A DNA stretch of 64,000 bases from Tribonema minus. Its lineage: Eukaryota; Sar; Xanthophyceae; Tribonematales; Tribonemataceae. Below are positions 12,601 through 27,600 of this stretch, piece by piece. Where the stretch lies: contig JAFCMP010000547.1 in assembly GCA_017506865.1 (NCBI GenBank), forward strand, positions 496,001 through 560,000. Direction: 5' to 3'. Numbering within the stretch: position 1 is the stretch's first letter; the number at the start of each line of letters is the position of its first letter. A program made the translations under genes and the position numbers. The notes under the pieces were generated by a model. That model saw only the letters and a program-made list of their open reading frames with translations, made no database searches and was not told where the DNA came from.

Positions 12601-15600
12601 CATACAAGTGAATTGGTGCATAATTCATACAAGTGAATTGGTTACCTCAAGAGCGTCGCTTGAGCCAAGTTGCTGAGGCGTGACTGCAGCTGCTGGCGCG
12701 CGCGGAACTGCCAGTCGCGCGCGCACGCCACGTGCTCCCTCAACCTATCGACCTGAAGGCAGCAGCAGCATACGACAAACACAACGAAGAGTGAGTCGCA
12801 CTGCTCATTGGTTCTTGCACGTGTTCCCTCAGCCTATCGAGCTGAAGACAACAGCAGCATACATGACACATACAACCGAAGAGTGAGTTGCTGTGGTGGC
12901 CATCGGCCATCACTGAGCGAGTGCGCATGCAAAGAAGCCGGTATGATCGACAACAGGCTTTCATATCAACAGCAACGCTCAGCTACACAGTGATGCTCAG
13001 CAATCAGCTACATGGCAGCGCTCCACACGTGCGTTCCTCCGAGCCGACGTCGACACGGAACGCCGCCCCCACAGCAACGCTCAGCTACACAGCAGTGACA
13101 CAGTGCTCAGTGCCACAGTGCTCAGACAAAGGGTTACACAGCAGCGCTCTGCGCGCACCTCCGAGCCCACATCGACACGAAACACCACCCCCACAGCAAC
13201 GCTCAACTAAACACGGTGCTCAGCACCACAGTGCTCAGAGAAAACAGTTGTACAGCAGTGACACAGTGCTCAGCGCTACAGTGCTCCGACGAACAGTACA
13301 CAGCAGCGCTTCGCGCGTACCTCCGAGCTAACGTCAACGGGGAACGCCGCGCCCTCGTTGATGGTCTCCTCGAGCTCCCTGAAGGAGACCTTGGAGTCGG
13401 ACTGGCGTTCAGCCAAAGAAGAAAGACAGGGGCAGAAAGCATCAGGAAACTGAGCTCGCTGGTGGTAGTTTGATGGCGAGCCTTCAAAACAAAAACGCGT
13501 GATGTCAATCCATGACGTGTTGTAGTCGTGAACATCACAACAGAGACACCATAATCGCCTTCAAGAAAGAAACGCATGATGTCAATTCACGATGTGTTGT
13601 AGTCGTGAACAACACAACAAAGAGACACCATAATCACAGTACCGTCATGCTGCGCACTTGCGTGTTTACATGATCCCACAGGGAAAGAGGCAGACACTTC
13701 AGGCCCAAACTGAATGGCAGTACTCGCAGAGCGCATTACCTGTTTCCGCTTGCTGTGCCGCCGAGGGCACACTGCCTGCGCGCGATCCAACCACTCTTGC
13801 ACCTGAGATGCGGTTGCAGTGAAAACACGGAAGACACATGCTTAAAATCAGAGAAAAAATGAAGGACACTTGCGTAATATTATAGGTGGCAGGCACTGGC
13901 GGCAGCCCACATCTTGTCATCGAGAGCTCTACGATTTGAATCATTGCCATTAGGTCAGAAAATTTGCACCTGAGTTACAGATGCAGACCAGAGCACGTGC
14001 GTAATGCTTGGTCAGAAAGCATATTTGCCACTGTGACCATCCTAAGCCAGGCAAATGCTGCGTCCACAGTGAGCCAATCAACAATCAATGCTCTTCGCAG
14101 CTCCCTGCCTCTTTGTGAAGCCATAATCTACCATGCAACGCCTTTCTTTGTACGCGTATTGCAAAACAGAGCGACGCAGGTCTCACCCGGTATATGAAAG
14201 CCCGCAGGTCCTTGGCCTCTTTGAGGCTCTTGCCTGCAGCAGCGAGCAGCGCAGCGCACCAGCATTGAGACATGAGCGTTGGTGAATATTGCCACATTGG
14301 GCAACAATGTACTTCACAGCATGGCGTGTGGTAGCAAATTTGGTGGGCTGTTTCACACGCAAAGCGGGGATTACGGAGAGGTGCCTGCAGCAGCGAGCAG
14401 TGCAGCGCACCAGCGATGATGTGCTAGCGCCAGTGCAACTATGTATGTAATACAAAACAAACAGTGTGGGTGTAGTAGAAGTTCAATTTGCTGCAAGAGT
14501 GCACCAGCAATGAGGTGTAGCGTCGATGAACACTGATGCATTTTGAAACAACGCACTTCAAAATAACATTTGTGGTAGCAATTTCAATGTCTGTCGTCAC
14601 CCCAAGCGGCAATTACTACCAGCTGAGCTCCTGCAAGACAGTGCCTGATGAATTCACGAGCCTCGCAGCGAGACACTCGGTCAGATGCCACGTCAAACAC
14701 AGACCGGGCAAGGTGGCTTCAGAGACCCACTAAACCCCATTTGTAACCCTAACCATGCCTAAATCTAACTCTAGCCCTGACTCACTGAATGCAGTCGATG
14801 CAAAAGGTCTGGCAAATCAAGTTGATGCCACAGTTGCCTTAACACCACCAAAACGACACGTGCGTTGCAGCACAAGTATCAGTTGACATCTTCAGAACAA
14901 CACACCGCGTGCTGTGCAAATATAAGAGTTTGGGTTACGGTAAGGCAGTACCTGATACCAGCCTCTCTGCGGTGTGGTAGCAGCCTTGAACCTCCTGCAG
15001 TGTGAGCTTGGGGCTCTGCAGAGACACAAACCAGTGGAATCGGCAGTCGTCAGCAAATCATTTCATTGTGGCGCAATGTGGAATGAGCAAGTTAAATTCG
15101 TTGTGAATTCCGTATCAGCCATTCACCGCTGTTACTGTGGGGCATCTTTGAAGAGCTTGCCTTGGACGCAATTTAACGATCCAGACTGAAACATCCTGGC
15201 AGGTACTTCGGAGCATCTGTTGTTGACGAGACTCCGCCAAGCATTGCTGTCCCCTACCCTAACCCTAACCCTAAAGCACGCCTGGTTCCCTGCTGACTTG
15301 GAACGCGATGCCATTCAAATACATCGTCAACGAGCACTCGGCCATTTCGACACAAGGTACAAGTAGCCTCCGGTACCAAGCTTGACTTCAGTCCTCTAGG
15401 CTTTGTCGCGCCCTGAGCGACCATCAGTAAAAGAGGCACACTTCAGGTGGAGTGCAATACTTTCTAATACATGTTCGGCGTGCAACCAAAAGGACAGTTG
15501 GGATGTGAGACAGCATCGCTCAGTAAAGCTTGCCTGCACTGGTGGCGCGGCAGCCGCCGCTGCCGGCTGCTGAGCCGCTGCAGCCGCCGACGTGTCGACG

Positions 15601-18600
15601 TCCATGGCGTCGCCATTGCTGAGCGCTGCTGCAGAACCGCTGTTGAGCGCTGCTGCTTGTTGTGTCGCAGCCGCGGGAACGTCCTCAAGCACCCCGCACG
15701 CTGTGAGTACCGCGGCGTGCTGTGGTGGAGGATGGGGGAACAGAGCGAGCAACAACAGGTGCCTACATGTCATCGCACTGCCGTCGCAAGAGTAGTGTAC
15801 AAAAGCCACAGCGCCGAACCAGATGACCACTGCTAGGCTAATGGTGCCCTGTTGTTTGCATCGCTTGAACAGAGTGCAAGAGACACTTGAAATACATGGA
15901 TGCAGACTCTGGTAGCGACCTCAATGTAGACCATCCGAGCATCTTCGCGCTCTGAGCGAAAATTCATACAGAGTAGAAAAGTCACAAGAGACGCAACAAA
16001 TAATGACATTCATGAAACTGCACCTGCCTGCCTACCTCGTGTCCCCACGCGTTCATGTCTGCTGACGGGCTGTTTCGCGCCCTGAGCGAGAATGCATAGA
16101 AGGTACAAAACAAAGGCCATCGAACTGCAGCAAATGATTGATTCAAAGTATAAAAACCAGACATGCCTGCCTACATACCTCGTGCACCCACGCGTTCATG
16201 TCTGCCAGCGCCTCGTTGATGCCGGCCAGATCCGCTTGCAAATCGAGCTTGAGGCTCTGAGCCTCCACTAATAATGACATTCATGAAACTACACATCTAT
16301 ACCTGCACCCACGCGTTCATGTCTGCCAGCGCCTCATTGATGCCAGCCAGATCCGCTTGCAAATCGAGCTTGAGGCTCTGAGCCTCCACTAATGATAGCA
16401 TTCATGAAGCTACACATGTATACCTACATACCTCGTGCACCCACAAGTTCATGTCTGCCAGCGCTTCCTTGATGCCAGCCAGGTCCGCTTGTAGGTCGAG
16501 CTTGAGGCTCTGAGCCTCCGCTACCATCTCGATGAGCCTGCGGCAGCGACGACGTTGATGAAAACATCAGAGTACGGTAGTGCATAGGAAGAATTGTTCA
16601 CGTGTGTGGATTGAAGCGGAGGCAACGACAGTGGAAAAGAGTTAGACTGCGGCAGTGCGCAGCAAGAATTGTTCACTTGCGCAGACGCGTCATACTTAAG
16701 TATAGGTGAAGCGGCCATAATGATAGTGAAAAACAAACGTCAGACTGCGGCAGCGCGCTGGGATAATTGGTCCTGCGCATGGACGCATCATGCGTAGGCG
16801 CAGGTCAAGCGGCCGTAGCGATGGCGAAAAGCCGTTAGACGCGTGCTTGAACCGCCAACCTTGTGAACGCTGATTCAGCGAGTGCATTGCCACGACACGC
16901 GCGTACGTGAACACATACACATCTTGTGTACACATTACCCACGTGAACCTTGAGCTATGAATACACATGTGCCTCCCGTACACAGGTATGCACTTACCTC
17001 TCGTGCAAAGTAACAACATACATACCTTGCGTACATGAAGGCATGCACACCTTCCATGCTTACATCATGTACCTGTTGTACAAGGTAAAAACATACCTCA
17101 ACGTTGAAGTGCGTGCATTACATACAATGCATACATACATACCTGGAGCGTGGTACGAGGCGGCCGGCCTGCATGTCCATGTGGCAGCGCTGAGCGCTGG
17201 CCACCCACTGCTCGCCCTGCCTGAGCAGCGCCACCAGTTCAATGTCGTCCATTATGGCCTTGTATGTACTGCGAGTGCAACAGGGAAGGTAAAGGAGGCA
17301 ATGGCGTGCCATCAGAGCGCAGTTCAAGGGTACTGCTATAACGACATGACGCAAGCCGATGAGATAGTAAGGTGATGCTTGAATACTTGAAGTACGTGGT
17401 ATCTCTTGCACTGCTAGCATCGGCAGTTGTGCCCATAGACTCAATATCATCCATGATGGTCTTGTACATGCTGTGAGCACAACACGGAAGGTAGAGGAGG
17501 CAACGGCGTGCCATCTGAGCGCAGTTCACGGTACTGATACTACAACATGACGCAAGTCGATGAGAATAAGGTGATCCGCCCCATTCTGCACAGCCCAGGC
17601 GCTGCTCCATTCGGACAAACCTCCGAAGGGACTGAGATCATTCAAGAAATAACTCATGAAGAAGGCCGCGCACTGAGAGAAAATTACTATCTAGGCGCGC
17701 CGCGTGTGCAGGTACTGTCCACTCGTCGCGACTTACTGGGGATGCTCAGCGGGCTGCGGGAAAGTTCCCATTGGATTCCCCTCCAAAGTGACTGATCATT
17801 TGCTTGACCGGCCGGTAGACTCAGACCTAATTCTAACCCTAGGGCAGACCTAACCCTAACCTTAGACCCTCTCCCTAACCCTAATCCAAACCCTTGAATC
17901 CTAATGCGCGCTGTGCACCTTCTGCGCACATGCCAGTTACTTGTTGAATACGCACATGCGCTGCACGACTTACCGGGAGTCGTTGACGCACTGGGCATAT
18001 GTTAAAGTTCGAATAGGCTACTAACCTTAAACCTAAACCTAACCCTAACCCTAAGGCGCGCTGTGCTGCTGCGCGATTGCCAGTTGCTTGTTTCACAGAG
18101 TGTGCACCGCAACTTACTGGGAGTCCTTGGCGGACTGGGGGAAGCTGGAGCGCAGCAGCAGGCCCTCCGCGTGCAGCGCCCTCAGGGCAGGCAGGGCGAC
18201 GGGGGGGTCGCCGCGGATCGCCTGCACAGCATACACGCACAGAGGCAGTGCTCAGGATAGGATGAATGGCAGCGATCAGAGAGCATTGTCCAAGGGGGGC
18301 CGGGGCGTTTGGGGGGGCAGGGGAGGGACTGCCTTCGCAGCGCATGCAAGCGATGGCTGCGTTCAGGATATGATGAATGGCAGCGCTCAGAACAAGAGGA
18401 GGAACGAGGGAGAACAGGGCAACCGGGAGAGGGGGGAGGGGCGCTGCGGAGGGCCTTCGAAGTGTACAAGACACAGCAGCTTCAGATGTTGGGGTGGTGC
18501 TTGCAGCATTGGAAGGCGCAGCATTCCAAAACATGTCCGACAGTGCACTTGTCCAAGGAGGTCAGGGCGCGGTGGTGCATACATAGGCAAATTGCAATAC

Positions 18601-21600
18601 TTACAGCAGGCTGTCAGGCCGGGCACAAAAATGCGTGATTTAGCTGGCTTCGTCTGTGCAGTATGTACGCACAGAACGAACGGTATACGCAGCGCAGCAC
18701 TGGAGGTGCAGTCGTGTGTGCCCGATTCACTCATCCATGAATCACAGTCAGCGGCGCTCAGCAAGCAGAGGTGCAGTCATTCACGTCAAGCGTGCCCAAT
18801 TCAATCACTTGTGAATCACAGCCAGCAGCGCTCAAACGGAGTTGCATTCATGTCGTGCAAGATTCATGCATCCATGAATTTTATAAATTCACGGTCAGCA
18901 GCGCTCAGCAAATGGCTCACCTCATCCACCTTAATCCGCCATTGCCGTGCCTTGAGTCCTCCCATCAGCAGCTGCGGGGGCGCACAACGCATGTCAACGC
19001 TCAGCGGTCAGCCATGCTTGGTACCACTGAGGATTACAATGGAGAACCGTTCAAGTGCTTCGGCAGCAAGCGGTGCAGAATGGTAATATTTTCTGCAGCA
19101 AACAGCATCTGACCTGACGAACGATTACATAGGGTACACCCCATACACAGCAAGCAGCCCATGTATCAGGAAGCTCAAGCGATAAGCTATAAGCTGAGCG
19201 GTAAACCAGCACGCCATGCTCTCACTGCAGGTATGTTCCGTTGCTTTTTTCGAGGTCACGCGAGCGGCAGCACATAGCGCAGAGAGCCAAAGGCGAATCA
19301 CCGCGAGTCATCACATGTCCGGACAATTGCGGCTCTGAAACTTCAGTTGGAATAATGCATGCCTAAAATGCCAAAAAGCTTGCACACAGAGTCTTGTTGG
19401 CTCCTGTGCATGTGATGGCACTGTTTGACTCGTGGCCAATAACTGCAACAGCGGCGACCACGGTTATTGGTGGAAGGCACTTGCAGCTAACCACTCCTTG
19501 TCACCGAGAGCTCTACAATCTTTTGAATCGTTTCCAATCTACCTCAAGGGGCATACCTGTTGCTCCTCCATTTCCACAGGAATCCCCTGCATGGGGGGGG
19601 GATGGGGGGGGTGCACGCAGCGGCGAGCAGTATGAGGATGCCTGCGTGTTCAGCCGCAACATGGACTGCTAACAGGCCGATACAATCAGTGCCATCAATT
19701 CGTGAACAAGAGTGGGCAACGGGCAAATTCCCAACAAATGCCAAGCGCTGCCAGAAGCGACCCTTTGGAGAGCTAGCACACAGCCGACACAAGCGCAGTG
19801 TTCATCTTGCAAGTGCAGAGGTACACAATGCGGTATGGCGTATGAGCGCGGACAGATACATACCTCAGCCTCCCTGAGGAGGTCCGTGAGAGACATGACG
19901 GTCGCGTCGCCGCCGTTTTCCAACACCTGGCGCAGGCGGCAGCGCCAACAGGCACACGGGCGGCAGTAAAAACAAAAAAAGTGTCAACGGCCGGTCCCGA
20001 AAGCAGTGACAACTAAGGGAACAGGCGTATGGAATAGAATGTGAACTTTGTGCGGAGATACTCAGGGAAGCAGCAGCGTAGTGCCATGGCCTGTCGTCGA
20101 TCTATTGTGCATGTCAAGTATAGCTTGCATCTCAGTCGTACACTCTATCAAAGGGTAAGTAGGTATCTGATAGAAGTACCTCTCCGGTTGTCGTTGAGAC
20201 ACATTCAGAAGTCACACGACGTGCAGACTCCGTACAGCAGCATCAAGTTGGACCATCATCTGGGCTTTTTCGCGCCCTGAGCGAGAATTAATAAAAGTAC
20301 CTCTCCGACGTGGCGTCACCCCTTGGTACTCGACTTAGGGTTAGGGTTAACCCTAACCCTAACCCTAACCCTAACCCTAAGGTACTCGACAAGGCCGTCC
20401 ACATGTCCCAGCAGTGCCCGGATCAGTGAGTCTCGCAAGGCTTGTCAACTACTCAGTGCATCAAAAGCTATGCATGTATGTGAAGTGTAGCTTGCATCTC
20501 TGTCACATGGTGTGCTTCATGGTATCATACTTGGGCATGTGATACCTCTCTGACGCGCGACTCAATCCTCTATTCATAAAGTATGTACTTCCGAAGTATT
20601 ATGTCGTATGCATATGTGATGCGTGACACACATCCTCTATTCATGGAGGATGTAGGTATCCCATACCTCTCTCACGCGCGACATCCACCCCTCGGCGCTC
20701 TCCACTAGGCCATTCACGTGCCCCAGCTCTTTGACGTCGAGCATCACGCCAGTGCCCTGGTCACAGTGATGCAGAATGGGAGTGAGAGTTTGCGTCCGTG
20801 AATCTGAGTCACTTGATGAACGGTACGCAGTACACTCGACAGTTCAGCCAGACTCATTGGACCATGAACCAAGCTACGTCTCGTGATCCACCACACAGAG
20901 TATCATGGCGTTTGGTATGTGTTCACATTGTGCACCAAGTTTCCTCCACCAAAGTCACGACTGCACATTGCAGAGAACCAACGAGAGAACCACAGTGTAA
21001 CGTAGTGTGTTCATACTTGTTGCGGCAAATACACTGAGGCTCTGCTTTTGTGCTTTGCGCGCTGCCTATGTTCGTGGTGCTTGCAAGTCTTGGCCAATAC
21101 GATAGCTGAGGCACTATTTTGTCAACTCATACAGCAGGACCTCCAAACAGCAACAGTATCATGTAGAAGCATCCTATTTGCGCGCCGCTCACACCTGCTT
21201 CTCGCCGAGAAGCGACTTGACATGCGCCAGGTGTCATATATGGTGATCTGTGGGCCTTCAATCCCACCACCAGTAGTTGGTGGCTTGTGTGAAAAAGACA
21301 GCAAGAGTATCACTCAAAAGCACCTTAGTTGCGCACAGCACGCACCTGCTCTTCGCCGAGCAGCATCTTGACGTGCGCCAGGTGTGTCTCGCCGGAGTGC
21401 CTCTGACGGCCCTCTGACAGTAGTCTACTTCAGAAGTATGACTTGCGTGAACAGACAGCAGATTACTTCGAAGCGTCACGCATAAGCACCTTGTTTGCGC
21501 ACCGCTCGCACCTGCTTCTCGCCGAGCAGCGCCTTGACGTACGCCAGGTTTTGTGCTTGGTGTCCCGCTGGCGTTCCTTTGACGGCCCTCCGACAGCAGT

Positions 21601-24600
21601 TGAGGTCTATGACTTGCGTGAACAGGGCGTTCAAGTACTTTGAAGTACAATCAGAAGCATCCTACTTGCTACCGCTTGCACGTGCTTCTCGCCAAGCAAT
21701 GATTTGACGTGGCCAACGCACTTCGAAAAATCACTCAGAAGCGCCTTATTTGTGCACTGTTCGCACCTGCTTCTCGCCGAGCAGCGACTTGACGTGCGCC
21801 AGGTCCATCTTGTCGCCGGTGTCCTCGTTGCGCCGCGTGCTGCGCTGCTTGGGGATGGCCTTGCGGAACCGCTCGAGCCACGCGTTCGCGCGCACAATCT
21901 TCTCTTGCAGCGTGCGGACCTGGCAGGAGAGGGCGATGAAGTTAACATTGAAGTTTTGTTAGGGTCAAATTTGAAGTTGACGTGCGCACAGAGGTGCTGC
22001 GCTGCTTGGGGATGGCCTTGCGGAACCGCTCGAGCCACGCATTCGCGCGCACAATCTTCTCTTGCAGCGTGCGGACCTGGCGGGAGAGGGTGGTGAAGTT
22101 CAAGTTGAAGTTGAAATTGGTTGAATTGGTTAGGGACAAATTTGAAGTTGAGGTGCGCGCTTTGTCAGGGTCACTACCATGATGCGCAGCACAGTCTATA
22201 ACCATGCCTAGTAGAGCAAAAAGGCCTTGCGGAATCGCTCGAGCCACGCGTTTGCGCCCACAATCTTCTCTTGCAGCGTGCGGAGCTGGCGGAGGGAGGG
22301 TGTAGGAGCTGAAAGTGAAAGTTGAAGTTTTGATGAGGTTGAGGTTGAAGTTGAGGTGCGCACTGACACAAACGTGAGTACGGCACAGTGCAGGACTATG
22401 CGCGCAGCTGACCTTAACGGAGACGTCGATGGGCAGGTGCTCCATGAACGAACCATTTAGTTTGCGAGGCGTGCTCTCAGGCATCAAGCACTTCAATGCA
22501 TGGACCATTCAATCCTCGCGGCGTGGTCCCAGGCGTCAAGCACCTCAAAGAACGTCTTGATGATTGAGTGCGGACCCGCTCGGCACTGGCCCCACCATGA
22601 ACTTGAATACAGTACAGTACAGTACAAGATGAGTACAGTACACTGCAGCACGACGACCGGCGCTGACCTTGTCAGAGACGTCGATGGGCAGGTGCTCGGC
22701 GGACGACAGCAGCGCCTGGAGCGTGGAGAAGGAGACCGTGGCGCCGATGGCCTGGCATCGCAGAGCAACAGCGAGCAAGCATGATGGCGTAGCGTGAGTT
22801 GACACCGTCCAACGAGTTATCGCAGGCCCAAGTCATTGTGACTGTACAGCTGATGGCCTGCAGTCACAGAGCAACAGCGCGCCATGACGGCGCAGGCGTG
22901 AGTTGACAACGTCCAACGAGTTAACGGGGGGCCCACGTCATTGTGGATGTATGGCAACGTTCGCCCGACTTTGTCAGTGTACGTCATGAGCATAGTAATG
23001 AGGCAAAGCTGCACAGATGAATGGCGGCACACCTCACTGTGAGTGTATAGCATAGGTAGTCATGCACCCGAGCACATCATGCCAGGAGTGCGCATGCACG
23101 GCAGCACAAATCGGTAAAGGGCGCGGGAAAACTGGCAACACGACGATGATGTAGTTGAGGCAGTCGCTGAGCAGCAGCTACCTTGATGTGCAACTCAACA
23201 GTGCTCAGCATAGAGGTGCAAGCGCAGGTGAGTCAGCTGCGCTCTTCGACATTGTTGCCGTTGGCTGCAGTGCTCTACTAGAGCACCGCAAAGGTGATTG
23301 GACAGTCTCGTGACGACTAGGACTGGCGTGCGCGAGTCAATAGTGCTCAACAAAAGAGATGCCATAAGGTACATGCAATGAACACTTGAAAAAAATCTCA
23401 GGTACACACAGCATGAGCTGGTACTCTATAACCGTGCCTATAGAGTTGGCAGCAACGACGCAGCTACATTGTCAACATTTGTAGTAGGCTCACCGCATCG
23501 GCGCTGGCCAGCCACTTTTCCGTTGACGATAGCTGCGCGGTGCAAGAAGCGCAGCAAGAAGGCAGCAAATATTCAAAGATCCAGTTCAAACTTCAAGTTC
23601 AAAGATGTCACCAACTGCGAAATGGAGCAGAGGAGCCGCCAGCCAAGTCGTTGTGTGGCGCCGAACTGCGACTGCGCCTCGAGCATTGTGTACTCTGAAG
23701 TACGTGACATGTGCTGGCCACCGTGCTGCGGTCAGTGAGACCGAAGGCAGTATCCTGTCGTGTGTACCACTGTGAAACCGAATGTGAGGCGCAATAACCG
23801 TGGACTCAACATGCTGGGAAGCTAGCAAGCAATCCGCTGCGTGGCGACAAATTCGAGTTTAAATTGCATCGGGCGAGTGTGCTGTCAGCGTGCTCTTTGC
23901 CTGAGCACGCCGGCGTGGTCAGCTGTGTAACGATACCCGTAGAGTTGCCACCAAGCTTGTCTCCAGCATAGTGGACACTGATCTTCTATGATGCTGGGAA
24001 CCCCGATTGAACCCGCTTTCGAACGCATGCTGCACACCCCAGAACCGTCGTAATTTTGCATGCATAGAGTCTTGCTGCCCTACCCCTAACCCTTAGCCTA
24101 ACCCTACAATTGTACATGCGTACCTGCGATTGCAAGAGCTCCACCTCAGGTATGCCCACGACGCAGATCGCCGCCACCTCAGCTGCCAGCTCTGCGCACA
24201 CAGCACACAACAAGTATACATACATACCGTCAGAGTGGGCACACACGGCGTATGGCGCTGCCGCATTGCTTCGTTGCTGGCGGGCAACACCATCGATGAA
24301 AGACTTGTGGAAAATGCACATGCAAAGAGTTATTTTGACGCGGTGCTGCGCACACCTCGTACTGTCGACAGCGCGAGCTTGCGCGATTGCAGGCCACAAT
24401 ACACACTGCAAAGCGATCGCACATGAACATGTATATATGAAAACGGATCAAAAGATCGTAGAGCTCTAGGTGACAAGGGATGTATTCAACATATCTGTAT
24501 TCGAGTCCATGCCTCCAAGCATTTGCCAGTGCACTCCCAAATGTTGTGGAGCACATGAACTGCTTCGGAACTGCTCTGAACAAATTCAGAGCTGCTCTGA

Positions 24601-27600
24601 ACAAACTGTGTTATCGAAGCACACACACGTGGAAAGGCAGCGCTCGCCTCGCTTGGTCGGCAGGCGGGCTTTGGCGCCGGCGGCCCAAACGGCGCCAACA
24701 GGCTGCACATGAACTTGTACTTCAACATATACTTCTACACTCGGATACAACCTTCAAGGCGTTTGCACATAGGGTTAGGGCTCAACATATACTTCTACAC
24801 TCGGATACAACCTTCAAGGCGTTTGCATATAGGGTCAGGGTTAAAAGCATTCTGGAGCACATCTACTGCTGCAGACCCGCTTCCTGATGAGTAGACTCCG
24901 TGAAGCACACACGCGGGCACGCGGCGCTCAAGCCTCGTGGTCGACGGGCGTGCACTTCGGCGCCGGCAACCCGAATGTATTTTGGGCGCCACGACCATGG
25001 ACGGACGGCCTTTGGTTACGTGCAAGAGCACACGCACTTTGAACATGTGCACCGGCTTCAATGTCCATGGCGCACACACGCAATGCGCGGCGCGCTCACC
25101 TCTCACGGCGGACAGCAGCAGCGTGGGCTTCGGCGCCGGCGGGTCGAACGGCGCAAAGCGCCGGCGGGTCGAACGGCGCAAATGCGATGCACATGAACTT
25201 ACACTTCTACACTCGAATACATTTTCAAGGCATTTGCAAGTACTCTCCCAAAGCGTTCCGGCGCGCACTACTGCTTCAGAATTGCTCTGACCTACAGTAT
25301 AGTTGAAGTACACATGTGGAGACATGTTGCTCACCTCTCACAGTCGACAGCGCGGGCTTCGGCGCCGGCGGCCCGAACGCAGCCGCGATCATGGACGGCC
25401 TGCCTTCGGTGACACAACGCACACACTTGAACTTGTGCACAAACCTCAACACATGTGGCAGACGCACACGTTGCGCGGCGTGCTCACCTCTCACGGTCGA
25501 CAGCGCGGGCTTCGGCGCCGGCGGCCCGAACGCAGCCGCGATCATGGACGGACGGCGGCGGCCGCGCGCCGCCAGCGACGGCGGGAATAGCGCCATGATG
25601 CGCGCGCGCAGGCGCGCCACGCGCGACAGCGCCGTCTCTAACGCGTCATAGTAGTCCTAGATGTACGCGTGAAGCGGCGAGCAATGACGCAGGGGGGGGT
25701 GTGTACTGAGCGAGGAGTGACGCTTCGCCAACGGGGCACAGGCGTGCGGAACAAAATGAGCAGTGTTATCGAGAGACTCAGGAGAGCAGCGACGTGGAGC
25801 GCGACACGCGCGACAGCGCCCTCTCTGACGCGTCGTAATAGTCCTGTGGGGGGGGGGTTATTGCATGTGACGCGTTTAAGAGCGATGAGTGATGATGCGG
25901 GGGGGGGGGGTCATGGACTGAGGGGGTGACGTTTCGACGAATGAGGGGGGGTGTCTATCGGAGCGGCGCAGGTTGTTGCTGTAAGCGGTATGTATCGCCA
26001 GACACACGCGACAGCGCCGTCTCCAGCGCGCCGTAGTAGTCCTGGGGGGGGGGGGGGGGGGGGGGGGGGGTCAATGACTAAGGGGCCGACGCTTCAACAA
26101 ACGGGGCACCAGGAATAAAATGTGCAGTTCTTGCAGAGAGACTCAGAGGAGCAGCGGCGTAGAGCGCCACACGCGCGACAGCGCCGTCGCTAGCGCGTCG
26201 TAGCAGTCCTGGGGGGGGGGTATGTACGTGTGAAGCGACGAGCGATGATGCGGGGGGGTCGCTTGTAGATATGTATGGAGCGACAACGGCACTTTGCAAC
26301 GGGTCTAATGAGCGTCCCGTGCGGTGATCGTGCACCAGGAGCACTGACGGCAAGGATATCTACTTGTCTCTCACCATTTTAAAAAAAGGTTGTAGTGAGA
26401 TTTTCTAAGTGGTCGTCATTGGTCTGTGAACATGGGTTGAAGCAGACATGCCCCCAGCTCTCAGCACATGGCTGCTTGTTGTCAATGCCAATGATTCACC
26501 GCATTCTGAACATATTATAATGATGATGAAGGGTATATTGACCATAATGAGGTGCATCTCTTTACGGCGTTCGTGCGCGCGTGCGCGTTCCAGGCACACG
26601 TCACGCCACCGAAAGGTAGTCTCTTATCGCCTCTGCCGCCAAGGCTACAGGACAGGCTGGTAGCATGAGGAGTGATAGGCATGTATGTAGGGTGAAAGGC
26701 TCAGAGGAAGTGCGAGTTGACATGGGTTCGGACTTGAACCTTTTAGGGTAACTCAAAGCACTATAACAAGTTTGGTGGCACGCTCACCATGCGGACGGGC
26801 ATGTGCGATGCCTCTGAAACCAGGCATGTATGCACGGTCGACGCATCGCTCACGGGAAGCGCGACTTGACGTGAGTTTATACTCTAACCTAGGGTTCCTT
26901 GACTCTAACCTAGGGTTCCTTGACGCCATTGCCTAGGCTTCTTGTAAAACACACTACAACAGGTTTGGAGGCACGCTCACCATGCGAACGGGTATGTGCG
27001 ATGCCTCTGCGACCAGGTGCTCCAGCTGGCGCAGCGACACCTGCAGACGGGATGGACAAGCACATGCAGGCACCATTACTGTCGTATATTAGTATACGCA
27101 ACTCCCTACAGCACCAGCAGCAATCTCTTGGAAGGGGGGCAGACTCGTCATCACAACGTAGTCATTGTGACGATCAGCAGCGAATTTGTATGATCTCAGG
27201 TGTGATCCGCGGCAGATGATACAAGCACGTACATACATACGGTACGGGTGCTCCAGCTGAAGCAGCAGGGCGACGAAAACAGACAAGTACAGGTACTGGG
27301 TGCTCCAATTGACGCAACGACGAACTGCGGGCAGGGCTATGGAAAAAGGCAAGTTCCGGTACTGTTGCTGCCGGCTTGCGCGATAACTGAAGCAGCAGCA
27401 AGCTTTCATTTTCTTCCCCGGCGTTGTCAAGTCTGGACTGGCGTCACGCGATGCCCATGCGCACACACCGTACAACACGCACGTACCGCACGACACTGCT
27501 GCAGCGCTCAGCCACAACTTCCGCACCTCCACAGTTACACAAAGAGTGCCTCTCACCGTTCACTGCGCCCTTCTTGCCGGCCTGTCACTGCCGCAGCGCG

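Noticed and set aside
18088..19086. 332-codon plus-strand ORF
   Set aside because: Overlaps exons 23 and 24 antisense; translation is repetitive (QRS, SAALSK from the CAGCGCTCAG motif) with no domain.
20335..20380. Ancient chromosome end-to-end fusion
   Set aside because: Only about 46 bp, flanked by a 10-bp direct repeat and inside an intron exon-copy, so a local insertion explains it better.
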